A stretch of 5,784 nt of DNA from an uncultured Eubacterium sp. (GTDB lineage: Bacteria; Bacillota; Clostridia; Lachnospirales; Lachnospiraceae). The DNA is taken from assembly GCA_910585745.1 (NCBI GenBank), contig CAJUFM010000104.1, positions 1 through 5,784 of the forward strand, read 5' to 3'. The first letter of the stretch is position 1, and each line of letters opens with the position of its first letter. Shown here in pieces: positions 5,655 to 5,784 of the stretch. The notes beneath the pieces were generated by a model. That model did no database searches and was not told where the DNA came from. It was given only the letters and a program-made list of their open reading frames with translations. Both the position numbers and the translations under genes were made by a program.

Positions 5655-5688
5655 AAAAAGGTGCATACCATCGTGTATGCGCCTTTTT
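5655..5688 (+). terminator. Rho-independent terminator of the secreted GH43 gene
   Basis: AAAAAGGTGCATAC (5655-5668) pairs with GTATGCGCCTTTTT (5675-5688) in a 14-bp stem with one G-U pair and a six-base loop (CATCGT). It starts 20 bases after the TAA stop at 5632-5634. The flanking A and T runs make it workable in both directions, so it may also end a minus-strand transcript arriving from the right. Confidence 0.92.
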
Positions 5689-5746
5689 ATCTCCTGGAAA
5701 TCCATACTACATATAATTCACCGCATTGCTGCATAAGTCAAGTTTT

Positions 5747-5769
5747 GGGCACAATTGATCATTGAGCCC
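5747..5769. repeat. Inverted repeat near the right edge
   Basis: GGGC-A-CAAT (5747-5755) is complementary to ATTG-A-GCCC (5761-5769) around a five-base centre, with one A-A mismatch. It could be an operator, a hairpin in a transcript extending right, or part of a mobile-element end. The window stops 15 bases later, so none of these can be tested here. Nothing else is visible between 5689 and 5784. Confidence 0.3.
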
Positions 5770-5784
5770 CTGTCTGGTGTTTTG

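Overview
The window looks like a polysaccharide-utilisation locus from a Gram-positive Clostridia species, most likely a Lachnospiraceae (Butyrivibrio/Roseburia/Blautia-like) gut or rumen fibre degrader. This is inferred from strong AGGAGG ribosome sites, consensus sigma-A promoters, moderately AT-rich DNA, and a secreted enzyme with a very lysine-rich Big_2-type domain and Pro/Asn/Thr linkers. No taxonomic marker gene is present, so genus is open.

Layout. Bases 1-90 hold three consecutive hairpins ending in a plus-strand terminator, probably the 3' end of a transcript that begins left of the window. A strong minus-strand terminator (140-180) follows. The minus-strand gene at 203-1744 encodes a leaderless, 513-residue GH43 glycoside hydrolase with a C-terminal CBM6-like domain. 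Its promoter (1792-1820) lies back to back with the promoter (1841-1869) of a plus-strand AraC-family regulator (1907-2695). A TTTCAA-N9-TTGAAA dyad overlaps the minus-strand -35 box. After the regulator, a consensus promoter (2746-2775) and a roughly 90-nt leader with a hairpin precede a second GH43-CBM6 protein (2872-5634). This one has 920 residues, a signal peptide, a basic Ig-like domain, two proline-rich linkers and an unrecognised C-terminal domain. It ends at a near-perfect terminator (5655-5688). The last 95 bases hold no gene, only one inverted repeat.

How the parts fit. Both enzymes keep the GH43 Asp/Asp/Glu triad and share a clear GH43-CBM6 core, so they are paralogues: one apparently cytoplasmic, one exported and probably wall-associated. 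The likely substrates are arabinoxylan or xylan side chains, outside for the large enzyme and on imported oligosaccharides for the small one. The AraC protein between them is the natural candidate regulator of both. No transporter or sugar-metabolism gene lies in the window, so the pathway is inferred.

The points most worth a second look are: a C7 tract inside the 18-bp spacer of the secreted enzyme's promoter; four exact TATAAT hexamers within 40 bp there; an antisense terminator-like structure inside the end of the regulator gene; a CBM6 on a protein with no export signal; the unassigned C-terminal domain; and the structured RNA-like left edge.
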